A DNA stretch of 64,000 bases from Gammaproteobacteria bacterium (lineage in GTDB: Bacteria; Pseudomonadota; Gammaproteobacteria; HK1). Under the pieces are notes generated by a model. The model had not been told where the DNA came from and did not search any database. It was given only the letters and a program-made list of their open reading frames with translations. Positions 26,831-37,664 of the stretch are shown piece by piece. The first letter of the stretch is position 1, and each line of letters starts with the position of its first letter. The translations under genes and the position numbers were made by a program. The stretch spans positions 1-64,000 of the forward strand of contig JAJEAD010000049.1 in the NCBI GenBank assembly GCA_022824305.1, given 5' to 3'.

Positions 26831-27802
26831 CTAAGGTCCGGAGAGCGCCTCCGGGTTCACGCAGGCGGGTGGCGGCCTTCCCTCCAGCACCGCCAGCAGG
26901 TTCTCCACCGCGAGCTCGCGCATGGCTCGGCGAGTCTCCTCGGTCGAGGTGCCGATGTGGGGAAGAATGATCACGTTGGGAGCCCCGAAGATGGGATCGT
27001 CCGCATCCGGCGGCTCGTCCTCGAGCACGTCCAGCGCCGCCCCGGCGATGGCCCCCGCGTGGAGCGCGGCCGCGAGCGCCCGCTGGTCCACGATGGGGCC
27101 GCGCGCCGTGTTGACGAGATAGGCGGTCTCGCGCATCAGTCCGAGCTCGCGCTCTCCCAGCAGGTGCCGGGAGCTCTCGTCGAGATTGGTGTGGACGCTG
27201 ACGTAGTCCGACTCGCGAAGGAGGTCGTCGAGCGCCCGGAACTCGCTCTCCGGTGCGTCGGCCGGCGCCCGGTCGAAACGGTCGTGCCAGATCGCGCGCA
27301 TGCCGAGCGCCTGCATCCGCCGCGTCACCTCGCGCCCGATGCGCCCGAACCCGATGACCCCGAGCGTCTGGCCCGCCACGTCGTGACCGAGGGGGGGCTC
27401 CGGATCGCCCGCCGCCCAGCCTCCACCCTCGGCGTAGGCCCGGAACGCGGGAATCCGGCGCGCGAGCATGAAGATCATCGTCATGGTGAGGTCGGCGACG
27501 GCTGTGTTGAGGACGCCAGGGGTGTGGCAGACCGCGACCCCGTGCCGGGTCGCGAGAGCCACGTCGACGTTGTCGTACCCGACCGCCGGGAGCGACACCA
27601 CCCGCAGCGACGGACCGGCATCGAAGAACTCGGCGTCGGCCCGATCCCATCCGAGGTAGGCTTCCGCGTCCGCCAGCGCGGCCAGAAGCTCCGGGCGGGG
27701 TGCTTCCTCGCTCAGGGTGACCAGAGTTCCCGCCGCCTCGAGCTTCTCCTCGAGCTCGGGTTCAATCCAGGTCTGGTTGCAGATTACGGGGCGTTCACTC
27801 AT
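26831..27802 (-). CDS. D-2-hydroxyacid dehydrogenase
   Basis: 323 residues. NAD motif GVIGFGRIGREV near 150; catalytic Arg in NTARGPIVDQ, Glu in DVLEDEPPD and His in ILPHIGTSTEETR. It reduces a 2-oxoacid or oxidises a D-2-hydroxyacid (glyoxylate/hydroxypyruvate reductase type). A 59-base gap separates it from the TPP-enzyme gene upstream on the same strand, which suggests joint action on 2-oxo compounds. One of three paralogous-type dehydrogenases in the window, at 26.8, 31.4 and 60.8 kb. Confidence 0.85.
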   Translation of the reverse strand: MSERPVICNQTWIEPELEEKLEAAGTLVTLSEEAPRPELLAALADAEAYLGWDRADAEFFDAGPSLRVVSLPAVGYDNVDVALATRHGVAVCHTPGVLNTAVADLTMTMIFMLARRIPAFRAYAEGGGWAAGDPEPPLGHDVAGQTLGVIGFGRIGREVTRRMQALGMRAIWHDRFDRAPADAPESEFRALDDLLRESDYVSVHTNLDESSRHLLGERELGLMRETAYLVNTARGPIVDQRALAAALHAGAIAGAALDVLEDEPPDADDPIFGAPNVIILPHIGTSTEETRRAMRELAVENLLAVLEGRPPPACVNPEALSGP

Positions 27803-27861
27803 GTCATTCGTCCTCTGCGCTTGATTCTCGAGGGGGAAGGGCGGAGGTTGGCGCCGCCTGA

Positions 27862-29502
27862 TCAGAAGTCGTGGGGCGCGCGGGCGTACTCGAATCGGGT
27901 ATGCGCATCAATCAGCACGGTCCTGCCCTCGCAGTTGAGCGACTGCGCCCGCTTCAGCGCTCCGGCGACCTCGGCGGGTCTGGTCACGGTGATGCCCACC
28001 GCGCCCATGGCGTCTCCCAGAGCCGCGTAGTCGCCCTGCATGTGCGAGACTCCGTACTGCTCGCGGGCGGCGGGGAACAACTCACCGGGATAGGTGGCCA
28101 TGCCGCCGTTGTTCAGCACCACGGTGGTGATCGGTACTTCGGCCCGGGCCGAGGTCTCGATGTCGAGGCCGGACATACCGAACGCGGCGTCACCCATCAT
28201 GTTGAGGCAGAACTTCTCGGGCGCGGCCATCTTGGCCCCGATCATGAGCGGGATGCTGAATCCGAGGTGCGTGGTCTTGCCCCATCCGATGTAGCTGTGG
28301 GGCGCGGTCGCGGTGAAGAAGGGCACCATCTGGTCCCGAGGCGCGCCGGCATCGTGGGTGACGATGCTGTTCTCGAGATCCAGATTGCGGTTGATCTCGT
28401 GGATGAGCCGATAGGGGCTTATCTCCTCGCCATCGTCGGCGAGGTACGGGGTGGTCCTCTTCACCCAGTCCGCCCTGAGCGCCGCGACCTCGTCGCGCGC
28501 GCCGGTATCGCGGCCCTGCTCTCCCAGCTCGCCGCGGATCTGGTCGATCAGGGCCTCGAGAGTCAGCCGTGCATCACCGACGAGGCCGATTGCGGCGACG
28601 GTGTCCTTGTTGATCTCCTCGGGGTTCAGCACCGCGTGAATGAGGAGCCTGCCGTCGGGCACGCTCTGCGCGTAGGGCGTTTCGGTCAGGGAGGCGCCGA
28701 TGGCGAGCATCACGTCGCAGTCGTCGAGCATCCTCCGCGCCGGCCCGGCGACCGTGAGACCGCCGCTCCCGACGCTCAGGGGGTGGCGCTCGTCGAAACC
28801 GGACTTCCCCGGCATCGACGTGTACACGGGCACGTCCATCAGCTCGGCGAACTCGCGCAGCGCCGCGGTCGCATCGGCGAACATCACGCCGGCTCCGGCC
28901 CAGATCAGCGGCTTCCTTGCCCCGAGCAGGGCCTTCACCGCTTCACGGACATCGCCGTCCGAGGGCTGGTGCAGGGACACGCCCGGGGACGCGTAGGGAG
29001 CGGCATCCTCCGGAATCGCCAGCTCGCACACATCCGACGGCATCTCGACCACCACCGGCCCGGGCCGGCCGTTTCGCAACGCATGAAAGGCCCGTCGCAT
29101 GACGTTGGCGCTCTGGCCGGGACTGGCGATGAACTCGGCCGACTTCGACACCGTCTCCCAGGTGCGGGTGGCGAAGAAATTGGGTCGCACGTTCACCATG
29201 TCGAGAGGGTTGCCTTCGGGCAGCACCAGTACCGGAATGTTGTCGGCGTTCGCCTGGGCCAGTCCGCCCATGGAGTTCTCCGCACCGGCCTGCGACTGCA
29301 TTGCCACCACGCCGAATCGCTTGCGGTCGCTGATGCGCGAGTACCCGTCCGCCGCCATTACCGCGCCGCGCTCGTGCCGGAACGCGATGGGCCGAATGCC
29401 CTCTCTCGCCACCGCCTCGATGAGAGGATTGGAGGGAAAGCAGGAGATCCACTCCACTCCTTCCTGCTTGAGAACCCGGGCGATGAACTCGAATCCATTC
29501 AT
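27862..29502 (-). CDS. Thiamine pyrophosphate-dependent enzyme, acetolactate synthase-like
   Basis: 546 residues with the three TPP domains. The N-terminal catalytic Glu is in AFRHERGAVMAADGYSR; the central domain carries PLIWAGAGVMFADA; the C-terminal TPP motif is MMGDAAFGMSGLD with the matching NN about 28 residues on in VVLNNGGM. The family decarboxylates 2-oxoacids and may ligate or reduce the product. The protein lacks the FAD-contact residues typical of true acetolactate synthases as far as I can see, so a decarboxylase such as the phosphonopyruvate/oxalyl type is equally likely. ATG 29502 selected at MNGFEFIARVLKQEG. Confidence 0.8.
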   Translation of the reverse strand: MNGFEFIARVLKQEGVEWISCFPSNPLIEAVAREGIRPIAFRHERGAVMAADGYSRISDRKRFGVVAMQSQAGAENSMGGLAQANADNIPVLVLPEGNPLDMVNVRPNFFATRTWETVSKSAEFIASPGQSANVMRRAFHALRNGRPGPVVVEMPSDVCELAIPEDAAPYASPGVSLHQPSDGDVREAVKALLGARKPLIWAGAGVMFADATAALREFAELMDVPVYTSMPGKSGFDERHPLSVGSGGLTVAGPARRMLDDCDVMLAIGASLTETPYAQSVPDGRLLIHAVLNPEEINKDTVAAIGLVGDARLTLEALIDQIRGELGEQGRDTGARDEVAALRADWVKRTTPYLADDGEEISPYRLIHEINRNLDLENSIVTHDAGAPRDQMVPFFTATAPHSYIGWGKTTHLGFSIPLMIGAKMAAPEKFCLNMMGDAAFGMSGLDIETSARAEVPITTVVLNNGGMATYPGELFPAAREQYGVSHMQGDYAALGDAMGAVGITVTRPAEVAGALKRAQSLNCEGRTVLIDAHTRFEYARAPHDF

Positions 29503-29591
29503 GTGCTGATCCCTCGACTCGAAGTCCGGAGATTGAGTGTAATGGAGTCCTGACGCCGCGCGCCCGAGCACGCAAGGGGGGATTGAGTGTG

Positions 29592-29734
29592 GTGACCCCG
29601 GATGCGAGGGTTCGCGGGGTCGGCAATCTGCGGGTGATGGATGGCCCATCATGCGGGCGATCGTGAGCTGCAACCCCAATGCACCCATCATGATGATCGG
29701 TGAGCGGTGCGCCGATCTCGTGCTCGGCCGCTGA
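29592..29734 (+). pseudogene. Relic of a GMC oxidoreductase (choline dehydrogenase-like) C-terminus
   Basis: About 47 codons: VTPDARVRGVGNLRVMDG, then after a one-base frameshift near 29640-29645, IMRAIVSCNPNAPIMMIGE followed by RCADLVLGR and TGA. This is the conserved VDPxLRVxGVxxLRVxDxSxMPxIxSxNxNAPxxMIxE end of GMC flavoenzymes. No upstream part of the enzyme is present. It lies in the divergent gap between the TPP-enzyme and PLP-lyase genes; the rest of that gap, 29503-29865, shows nothing else. Confidence 0.7.
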
Positions 29735-29865
29735 TCCGCTCATCATGGTGGGCGCGTCGGTGATCGATGCCGCCGGCGACGGGATTGCCGATGGCGGGGA
29801 GGATGCGTGCGATTGGAGGGGAAGATGCTTGCAATGATGCGACAGACGGGCGGGAGGGGCCGGCC

Positions 29866-31344
<1,479 letters not shown>

Positions 31345-31360
31345 CCGCCGCGATTCCCGA

Positions 31361-32410
31361 TCAGCCCTCCCCGAATCTCCGCGCGTAGTCGGAGAGTCGC
31401 GCCTGCCAGCCGGGGCGCTCGATGACGTCACGGTTGACGATGCCGTGTGGCCCCTGGCCGGCCATCACCGCGAGCACCGCGCGCACATCGGCCGCACCGC
31501 TCCCCGAGAAGAGCTGATTCGTCCAGCACAGCGCGTGCGGCGCCAGGATGACGTTGTCGAGGCTCAGCAACGGGTCGTCCGCATCCGGCGGCTCCTGCTC
31601 GAGGACGTCGAGTCCGGCGCCGGCGATGCCTCCCGCCTGCAGCACCTCGGTCAGCGCCGCCTGGTCGACGATCGGCCCGCGCGCGGTGTTGACGAGAAAG
31701 GCGCTCGGCTTCATCAGCCCGAGACGCTGCCGGTTCACGAGATGATGGGTCTCGGGGGAGAGGGGGCAGTTGATGCAGAGAAAATCGGATTCGCGGAACA
31801 CGCGATCCAGGTCCGTGAGCACGACCCCCAGCTCTTGCGCGAGGGCCGGGTCCGCGTAGGGGTCGTGCGCGATGAAGCGCATGTCCAGGGGGCGGGCGAG
31901 ACGGAACAGCTCCGCCCCGATGTTGCCCACGCCAATCGAGCCCAGAGTGAGGCCCACCAGGCCCACGCCGTTATGCGCCGTCTTCTCCGCCCAGCCCGCA
32001 GGCCCCCGGCGCGCGATGCGGTCCTTGACGAATAGCTTGCCGGCGAGCGCGAAGACGAGGGTCAGGATCGAGACCGCCACCGGACGCCGCACGCCGTCCG
32101 GCGTGATCACGACGGCCACGTCGTTGGCGCTGCAGGCATCGAGGTCCACGTTGTCGTAGCCGACTCCGAATCGCGCCACCACCGACAGGCGTCCCTTCGG
32201 GGTCAGGCTGCCGGCTCCCACGCGGGGCGCAAGCAGGATGAGGGCGTCGACGTCGGCGAGTTGCGCGGCGGAGATCTCCGCTTCGGGCTCCAGGAAGAAG
32301 AAGTCCAGGTTCGGGCGCTGTTCCAGCGGGGAGAGATCGAACTCGGGAAAGCTCGGACTGCCGTCCGGCTTGCGGAAATCGGCGCTGAGCGCGACGCGGA
32401 ACGTGGACAT
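31361..32410 (-). CDS. D-2-hydroxyacid dehydrogenase
   Basis: 349 residues. The NAD motif reads GSIGVGNIGAELFR near 165; catalytic Arg is in NTARGPIVDQ, Glu in LEQEPPDADD and His in ILAPHALCWTN. The C-terminal residues after the His (a Cys-Trp pair) differ from the more usual HIGG. ATG 32410 has GAGGAG upstream. It begins 10 bases after the HpcH-type aldolase gene ends, so aldolase and dehydrogenase form an operon: an aldolase product 2-oxoacid could be reduced directly. Confidence 0.85.
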   Translation of the reverse strand: MSTFRVALSADFRKPDGSPSFPEFDLSPLEQRPNLDFFFLEPEAEISAAQLADVDALILLAPRVGAGSLTPKGRLSVVARFGVGYDNVDLDACSANDVAVVITPDGVRRPVAVSILTLVFALAGKLFVKDRIARRGPAGWAEKTAHNGVGLVGLTLGSIGVGNIGAELFRLARPLDMRFIAHDPYADPALAQELGVVLTDLDRVFRESDFLCINCPLSPETHHLVNRQRLGLMKPSAFLVNTARGPIVDQAALTEVLQAGGIAGAGLDVLEQEPPDADDPLLSLDNVILAPHALCWTNQLFSGSGAADVRAVLAVMAGQGPHGIVNRDVIERPGWQARLSDYARRFGEG

Positions 32411-32420
32411 GATCTGCTCC

Positions 32421-33200
32421 TCAGCTTGCACAGGCGCTGCGAATGGCGGAGAGCCCTGCCGCCATGGCGTCGCCCAGCACCCAGGAATCGGCCGAGTAGG
32501 CGATGAAATCGAAACCCTGCCCGTACAGGGCGATTCCGGTTTCGACATCGGGCACCAGGCGCCCCAGCGAGGTGCCCGTGGCGCGCCCGGCCTCGATTAC
32601 GGCGTCGATGGCTTCGGCGAATCGGGGATGCCCGAAGTCGCCGGGAATGCCGAGCGAGCAGCTCAGGTCGAAGTGACCCACCCAGAGGCAGTCCACCTCC
32701 TCGAGCGCGCCGATGGCCTGTGCGTTCTCGACGCCCTCGGCGGTTTCGATCTGCGCCACGAGCAGAGTGCGGCGGTTCTGTGCCGCCAGCTTTTCCATCG
32801 TGGGCCCCGCCGTGTAGCAGTCCACCGCCGAGCGAAGGACCACCCCTCGCGCGCCGGTGGGAACGTACTTCATGGACGCGATGATGGACTTCGCCTCGTC
32901 CGCGTTGCTCACCATCGGCAGCATGACGCCGTCGGCGCCCGCATCGAGGATGCGTGCGATGTCCCGGTACTCACGGGAAGGGGAGCGCACGATGGTGGGC
33001 AGCTCGGCCGCTCTCGCGTAGGTCATGACCCGCTTCACGGTCTCGATGCCGAAGCCGCTGTGCTCGGTGTCGAGCACCGCGTACTCGCAGCCCGCATTCT
33101 TCAGGATGTAGCCGATCCCCGGAGTGTCGAACTCGAAGATGAAGGTTCCGGCCTTGAGCTTCCGGTGGGAAGCCATGCGCTTCAGGGGCGATTCGCTCAA
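32421..33200 (-). CDS. HpcH/HpaI-family class II aldolase
   Basis: 259 residues. Conserved blocks are DTEHSGFGIETVKR, PMVSNADEAKSII, VAQIETAEGVENA (metal-binding Glu) and WVGHFDLSCSLGIPG (metal-binding Asp). Members split 4-hydroxy-2-oxoacids to pyruvate plus an aldehyde with a divalent metal. TTG 33200 (LSESPLKRMASHRKLKAG) is preferred: it has GGAGAG six bases upstream and gives the usual NPLKR-like N-terminus; ATG 33176 is the alternative. It is the leading gene of the pair with the D-2-hydroxyacid dehydrogenase. Confidence 0.8.
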   Translation of the reverse strand: MSESPLKRMASHRKLKAGTFIFEFDTPGIGYILKNAGCEYAVLDTEHSGFGIETVKRVMTYARAAELPTIVRSPSREYRDIARILDAGADGVMLPMVSNADEAKSIIASMKYVPTGARGVVLRSAVDCYTAGPTMEKLAAQNRRTLLVAQIETAEGVENAQAIGALEEVDCLWVGHFDLSCSLGIPGDFGHPRFAEAIDAVIEAGRATGTSLGRLVPDVETGIALYGQGFDFIAYSADSWVLGDAMAAGLSAIRSACAS

Positions 33201-33372
33201 CGTTTCTCTCCAGTGACCTGGCAACACGAGTGGTGTTCGATCGGGCCGGACACAGCGTTGCGTGCCAGGGCCTCAGGCTTCCCGGCGTACTTTGCCGGCG
33301 CGCTCACGCCCTCGGAGCGAGAGCGGACTCGATGATCCACGTCCGACACGAGCATCGGAAGATTCCGAGCGC

Positions 33373-34197
33373 CTACGAAGGGCAGGCGGCGGCGCCGAGA
33401 ATCGCACCCTGGCCCGCGGACTGCACGATTACCGCGCAACCCTGATTCGAGTCGAGGTGCAGGTCGGCAATCGAAGTCTCCCATGCCTCTCCCTGCCACT
33501 CGCCCAGGCGCCGGAACTCGCGCACGACGTGGTGGTTGGTGAGGGTCTTGCCCTTGTTCTCGCCCGCCTCGATTACCGTGACGTGGCGGAGATCGTAGCG
33601 GGCGAGCAGGACTTCGGCGTCGCTTCCCTCCGGCCCCGGATCCACCGTGACCGTGAGTTCGCCCGAAGTTCCCGCTTGCACCGATACCCGAGCCGGTTTC
33701 GGCGCGGCGCGTGCGCTTTCGATGAGGCGCAGCACACTGTGCCGCCTCGACCCTACGGTCTGCGCCACTCCGTCCACCACGACTTGCGGCGTGTAGACCT
33801 GGGATCCGGGGATGCGGCCGGCGTACACGCGCTGGCGCTTCGTGTACGCGGCATCCGAGAAGATGTCTTTCCACTGCCCGCTCGAGCCGTAGACGAGGTC
33901 ATCCCAGTAGTCGACGTGGAACTCCAGCGCGACGAGGTCTTCACGCTCCACGAGCTCGCCGAGGAAGGTCTCTGCCGGCGGGCACGAATAACAGCTTTGC
34001 GAGGTGAAGAGCTCGACCACGGTCGGCTCGTCGGCACGGGCCGCAATGCAGGAGAGCGCGAGCAAGGCGACGAGGGGGGCGAGCCGCGGTACACGGTGGG
34101 ACGCCGGGCGCTCTGCTGAAACCTCGGGTGCCTCAGCCTCTGCTGCCGGGGGCGGAAGATTCGGCGAATCGAGTGCGTGCAGGTCGTCTGTGCTCAT
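33373..34197 (-). CDS. DUF1223 secreted thioredoxin-like protein
   Basis: 274 residues. A hydrophobic segment near 40-58 (LAPLVALLALSCIAARA) after a Pro/Glu-rich lead suggests a signal or anchor, followed at once by the DUF1223 start VVELFTSQSCYSCPPAE with a CxxC pair (CYSC). Later conserved blocks are FHVDYWDDL and RVYAGRIPGSQVYTPQ. The family has a thioredoxin-like fold and is probably exported; its role is not established. ATG 34197 has GGAGGG eight bases upstream. It is transcribed away from the cupin at 34552. Confidence 0.75.
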   Translation of the reverse strand: MSTDDLHALDSPNLPPPAAEAEAPEVSAERPASHRVPRLAPLVALLALSCIAARADEPTVVELFTSQSCYSCPPAETFLGELVEREDLVALEFHVDYWDDLVYGSSGQWKDIFSDAAYTKRQRVYAGRIPGSQVYTPQVVVDGVAQTVGSRRHSVLRLIESARAAPKPARVSVQAGTSGELTVTVDPGPEGSDAEVLLARYDLRHVTVIEAGENKGKTLTNHHVVREFRRLGEWQGEAWETSIADLHLDSNQGCAVIVQSAGQGAILGAAACPS

Positions 34198-34551
34198 GCT
34201 TTGGCCCTCCTCGAAGGAGTCACGCGGAACGGGTCGTGAGACTAACGCAAGCGCAGGGCTCCGGTCAGTCGGAATTGGCGTTCGGACAAGGCGAATTCCG
34301 GCGGAGATCTGCGAATCCACTGGCTCGTGCGACCGCGGCCAGGTCAGTCGGGGGAGGGTCCGGATGCCCGGCATCGCTCGCCCTGGCGCGTCCCTCCGCT
34401 CCGGCGCCGGGTGCGCCCGATTCGAATGGTGCACCCGGCAAGACGGAGGGATCCACTTCCCCGCGCCCGGGCTTCCCTTGCCCCGGCCCCTTCGTCTGCG
34501 ACACCCTATGCCGGGATTCTTAGCGACGGAGCAGGCCAGGAGGAGGCTTCC
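34198..34551. other. Divergent intergenic region, nothing recognised
   Basis: 354 bases between the DUF1223 gene and the cupin gene. No coherent gene, relic or strong palindrome was seen; presumably it holds two promoters. Confidence 0.45.
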
Positions 34552-34887
34552 ATGAGCGCCGGACGACGCATCCAGAACATCTACGAGACGCCCTTCGAGC
34601 CCTACGACCTGGACGGCCCGGTGGAAACGGACAAGAGCTGCCTGCCCGTGAGCTGGACCAGGGAGTCGGGGCGGGGCTGCTACGTGATTCGCATGGAGCC
34701 CGGGTCCGAGACCATTCCCCATGAGCACCGCTGCCGGGAGGAGTTCCTTATCCTGGAGGGCGAGCTCATCGAGAGCGACGGCACCGTGCTCAAGACCGGC
34801 GACATGGTGAGCTACGACCAGGGGACCCATCACAATTCGCGCACCGAGACCGGCTGTCTGCTCATCGGTTTCGACTGGCTGCCCTGA
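34552..34887 (+). CDS. Small cupin-domain protein
   Basis: 111 residues with an intact metal-binding cupin: PHEHRCREEFLILEGEL (HxH and Glu of motif 1) and DMVSYDQGTHHNSR (His of motif 2). It ends with GCLLIGFDWLP. ATG 34552 follows GGAGGAGGC. It lies 23 bases upstream of the glycosyltransferase gene on the same strand, so the two form a short operon. It may modify or sense the same metabolite. Confidence 0.75.
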   Translation: MSAGRRIQNIYETPFEPYDLDGPVETDKSCLPVSWTRESGRGCYVIRMEPGSETIPHEHRCREEFLILEGELIESDGTVLKTGDMVSYDQGTHHNSRTETGCLLIGFDWLP

Positions 34888-34910
34888 GCGCAACCGGAGA
34901 GGCGGAGCAC

Positions 34911-36197
34911 ATGACCGAACGAAAGACCATCGCGTTCTTCCCGGAAGGAGCATTCGGGCCGGCACTCAACTCGGTGGGCATCGCCCAGGCCTGCACGGCG
35001 CTCGGGCATCGCTGCGTGTTTCTGCGCGACCCGGGGTTCGCCGGCGTCTTCGAGGGCTACGGCTTCGAGGAGCGCGAGGTCAACCTGTCCGAGCCGATGG
35101 CGCCGGAGGAGATGGCCCGCTACTGGTCGGACTTCATCAACGGGCACATCCCGAACTTCAACAAGACGCCCTACGAACAGATCGACAACTACGTGAAGGA
35201 ATGCTGGGAAGCGATCGTCGATACCTCGAAATGGGCGGAGAAGGACCTGCCGCGGGTCCTCGGCGAGCTCGCTCCGGATCTCATCTGCATCGACAACGTC
35301 GTGCTCTTCCCCGCCGCGAAGCGCTTCGGGGTGCCGTGGGTGAGGATCATTTCATGCAGCGAGAACGAGATTGCCGACCCCGACATTCCCCCCCACCTCT
35401 CGGGCTGCGGCGAGCACGACCGGGAAGGCTTCGAGAGGTACCGGAACCGTTTCAACGAGGTCATCAAACCCATCCACGACGACTTCAACGCCTTCCTCGA
35501 AGCGTGCGGCGAGGCGCCCTACGCCATCGGCGAGTTCTTCGAGGCCTCGCCTCATCTCAATCTCCTGCTGTATCCGGAGCCGGTCAAGTACCGCCGCCGG
35601 CATGCGCTCGACGAGAGGCGCTTCCAGTACCTCGAGGGCTGCGTGCGCAAGGACGACCCCTACGAGATACCGACATTCGAAACGAACGATGGCAAGCCCG
35701 TCATCTATCTCAGTTTCGGCTCCCTGGGATCGGGCGACACCGCGCTGCTGAAGCGGATGTTCACCACGCTGGGAAAGCTGCCCTGCCGGGTGCTCGCGAA
35801 CGTCGGCGACTACGAAGCGGAGTATGCGGACTTCGATCTGCCCGGGAACGTGAAGATCGCGTCCTGGTACCCCCAACCCTCGGTGATTCCGCAGGTCGAC
35901 GCGGTGATCCATCACGGCGGCAACAACAGCTTCACCGAGTGCCTCTACTTCGGCAAGCCGGCGCTGATCATGCCCTACGTCTGGGACGGGCACGACAACG
36001 CCACCCGCGTGCAGGAGACCAACCACGGCCTCAAGATGCACCGGGCCGACTGGCGGGACGAGGAGCTGGCGGCCGCGCTCGACACATTGATCAACGATCG
36101 CTCGATGCACGAGAAGCTGGCCGCCACGAGCGCCCACATGCAGTCCCGGGACGGCACGCGGAAGGCGGCGAGCCTCCTGGACGGGCTGTTGAAGTAA
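34911..36197 (+). CDS. UGT-type (GT1) glycosyltransferase
   Basis: 428 residues. The N-terminal acceptor domain opens with IAFFPEGAFGPALNSVGIAQ. The C-terminal donor domain holds the UGT-like signature HHGGNNSFTECLYFGKP, then MPYVWDGHDNATR near residue 355. Such enzymes transfer sugar from a UDP-sugar to small lipophilic acceptors such as macrolides, sterols or polyketides. The gene ends with a block (DTLINDRSMHEKLAATSAHM) that is repeated as a relic at 39.33 kb. A hairpin follows the stop by 14 bases. The acceptor is not known. Confidence 0.8.
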   Translation: MTERKTIAFFPEGAFGPALNSVGIAQACTALGHRCVFLRDPGFAGVFEGYGFEEREVNLSEPMAPEEMARYWSDFINGHIPNFNKTPYEQIDNYVKECWEAIVDTSKWAEKDLPRVLGELAPDLICIDNVVLFPAAKRFGVPWVRIISCSENEIADPDIPPHLSGCGEHDREGFERYRNRFNEVIKPIHDDFNAFLEACGEAPYAIGEFFEASPHLNLLLYPEPVKYRRRHALDERRFQYLEGCVRKDDPYEIPTFETNDGKPVIYLSFGSLGSGDTALLKRMFTTLGKLPCRVLANVGDYEAEYADFDLPGNVKIASWYPQPSVIPQVDAVIHHGGNNSFTECLYFGKPALIMPYVWDGHDNATRVQETNHGLKMHRADWRDEELAAALDTLINDRSMHEKLAATSAHMQSRDGTRKAASLLDGLLK

Positions 36198-36210
36198 TCG
36201 ATTCACGCCC

Positions 36211-36242
36211 CCCCGCCCTGCTCGGGGCACAAGGGCGCGGGG
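36211..36242 (+). terminator. GC-rich hairpin after glycosyltransferase gene
   Basis: CCCCGCCCT pairs with AGGGCGCGGGG, with a two-base bulge and a 12-base loop, starting 14 bases after the stop codon. No T-run follows. It could mark transcript end before the ABC operon. Confidence 0.35.
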
Positions 36243-36591
36243 CTGTCGGTCCCGGACTCTCCTCGCGCGGGTGGCCTGCCCGTAGCGGCTCATCGCGGAG
36301 AGCGCCCGGGCTTCCAGGCGTGGCGGACTCGGGGTTTGGTCGCCCACCGGAGCCGCGGTTGCATTCGATGGGGGCACCTTGAACAATGGCCGCGGCACGC
36401 GCATTCGTGGCCATTCGAGAGACCCACGTGACGCCACCTCGGTCGCCTTGCTGGACCGCTTCGGCCCCAGGTTCGGGCCGTGTCCGGCGGCGGGTTCCGC
36501 GGGTCACTCCGGATGCGCGCCGTTCCGGCACTGTCCATGGTGCAAGTACTCTCCGCCCCAGCGGGGCGCCACTCGCTCAAGAGAGGTAACC
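36243..36591. other. Intergenic region before ABC importer
   Basis: About 350 bases between the glycosyltransferase hairpin and the binding-protein gene. No gene fragment or operator palindrome was recognised; a promoter for the ABC operon is expected here. Confidence 0.4.
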
Positions 36592-37620
36592 ATGAATCTC
36601 CGGCACCCACAAAGACGAGAATCAAGCACTCTCGGACCCTTCTCGATGGCGGCGGCGGTGCTCGTCGCCGGGCTCGGCTTCTCCACTTCGGTCATGGCAC
36701 TCGACGAGGTGAACTTCCAGTGGAGCTGGATCCCCACCGGGTTCTACGCCCCGATTTCCGCGGGGATGGCGATGGGCTTCTACGAGGACGAGGGGATCGA
36801 CCTCACGGTCAGCACCGGCCGCGGATCCGGCGACGCGGTCAAGAAGGTGGCGGGCGGAGGCTCCCCCATCGGCGACGGCGACATCTCCGCGGTGATGTCG
36901 GCGCGCGCGGAAGAGGGCGCTCCCGTCAAGTGCCTCATGCACGAGCACAACCATTCGCCGCACTCCCTGTTCATTCTCAAGAGCAGCGGGATCTCGCACT
37001 TCAAGGACCTCGAAGGAAAGACCCTCGCGACCACCCCCGGAAACAGCCACCGGAACTACTTCCCGATCGCGGCGCGCATGGCCGGACTCGATCCCGACAC
37101 CGTGAGCTGGACCGTCGTCGATGCAACCGCCATGCCCTCGCTGCTGATCAACAAGCGGGTGGACGGCGTGCCCTACTTCACCTCCAACGCATCCTTCGTG
37201 GAGCCCCAGGCCAAGGCGATCGGCGACGAGCTGGTCATCATTCCCTTCGCCGACTACGGGTTCGACATCTACTCGTACTGCATCTACGCGCGGGACGACG
37301 TGATCGAGGAGCAGTCGGACATGCTGCAACGATTCCTCAAGGCCACCGTGCGATCCTTCGTCTGGGCGCGTGACAATCCCGAGGAGGCGGCCCGCCTGCA
37401 CAAGGAGCGGTGGCCGGACACGAAGTACGAGGACAACCTGGCGGGCTGGGTGGACCTGAGCGGCAACATGTTCGGCAAGGACAAGTCGAAGGACTGGACC
37501 GGCCACTACGACATGGCCAAGGTGCAGAAGACCTACGATGTCCTGGTGGAATCACGTGGGCTCAATCCGGACTTCGACGTGACGGAGGTCATCCACGACA
37601 GCCTTCTGCCGCAGATGTAG
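36592..37620 (+). CDS. NMT1/THI5-type ABC transporter substrate-binding protein
   Basis: 342 residues with a signal peptide (hydrophobic MAAAVLVAGLGFS, cleavage probably after SVMA). The mature protein has the NMT1/THI5 pattern: FQWSWIPTGFYAPISAGMAM, GFYEDEGIDLTV, and conserved Gly-rich and Asp residues of periplasmic SsuA/ThiY-like proteins. It captures an unknown small ligand, possibly a pyrimidine, sulfonate or aromatic, for the ATPase and permease encoded just downstream. ATG 36592 follows AGAGGT. The ATPase begins 44 bases after its stop. Confidence 0.85.
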   Translation: MNLRHPQRRESSTLGPFSMAAAVLVAGLGFSTSVMALDEVNFQWSWIPTGFYAPISAGMAMGFYEDEGIDLTVSTGRGSGDAVKKVAGGGSPIGDGDISAVMSARAEEGAPVKCLMHEHNHSPHSLFILKSSGISHFKDLEGKTLATTPGNSHRNYFPIAARMAGLDPDTVSWTVVDATAMPSLLINKRVDGVPYFTSNASFVEPQAKAIGDELVIIPFADYGFDIYSYCIYARDDVIEEQSDMLQRFLKATVRSFVWARDNPEEAARLHKERWPDTKYEDNLAGWVDLSGNMFGKDKSKDWTGHYDMAKVQKTYDVLVESRGLNPDFDVTEVIHDSLLPQM

Positions 37621-37664
37621 CCGCACGAGCTCGATCTCCGGTTGCTGAAGGGGAGTCCCGCGCC

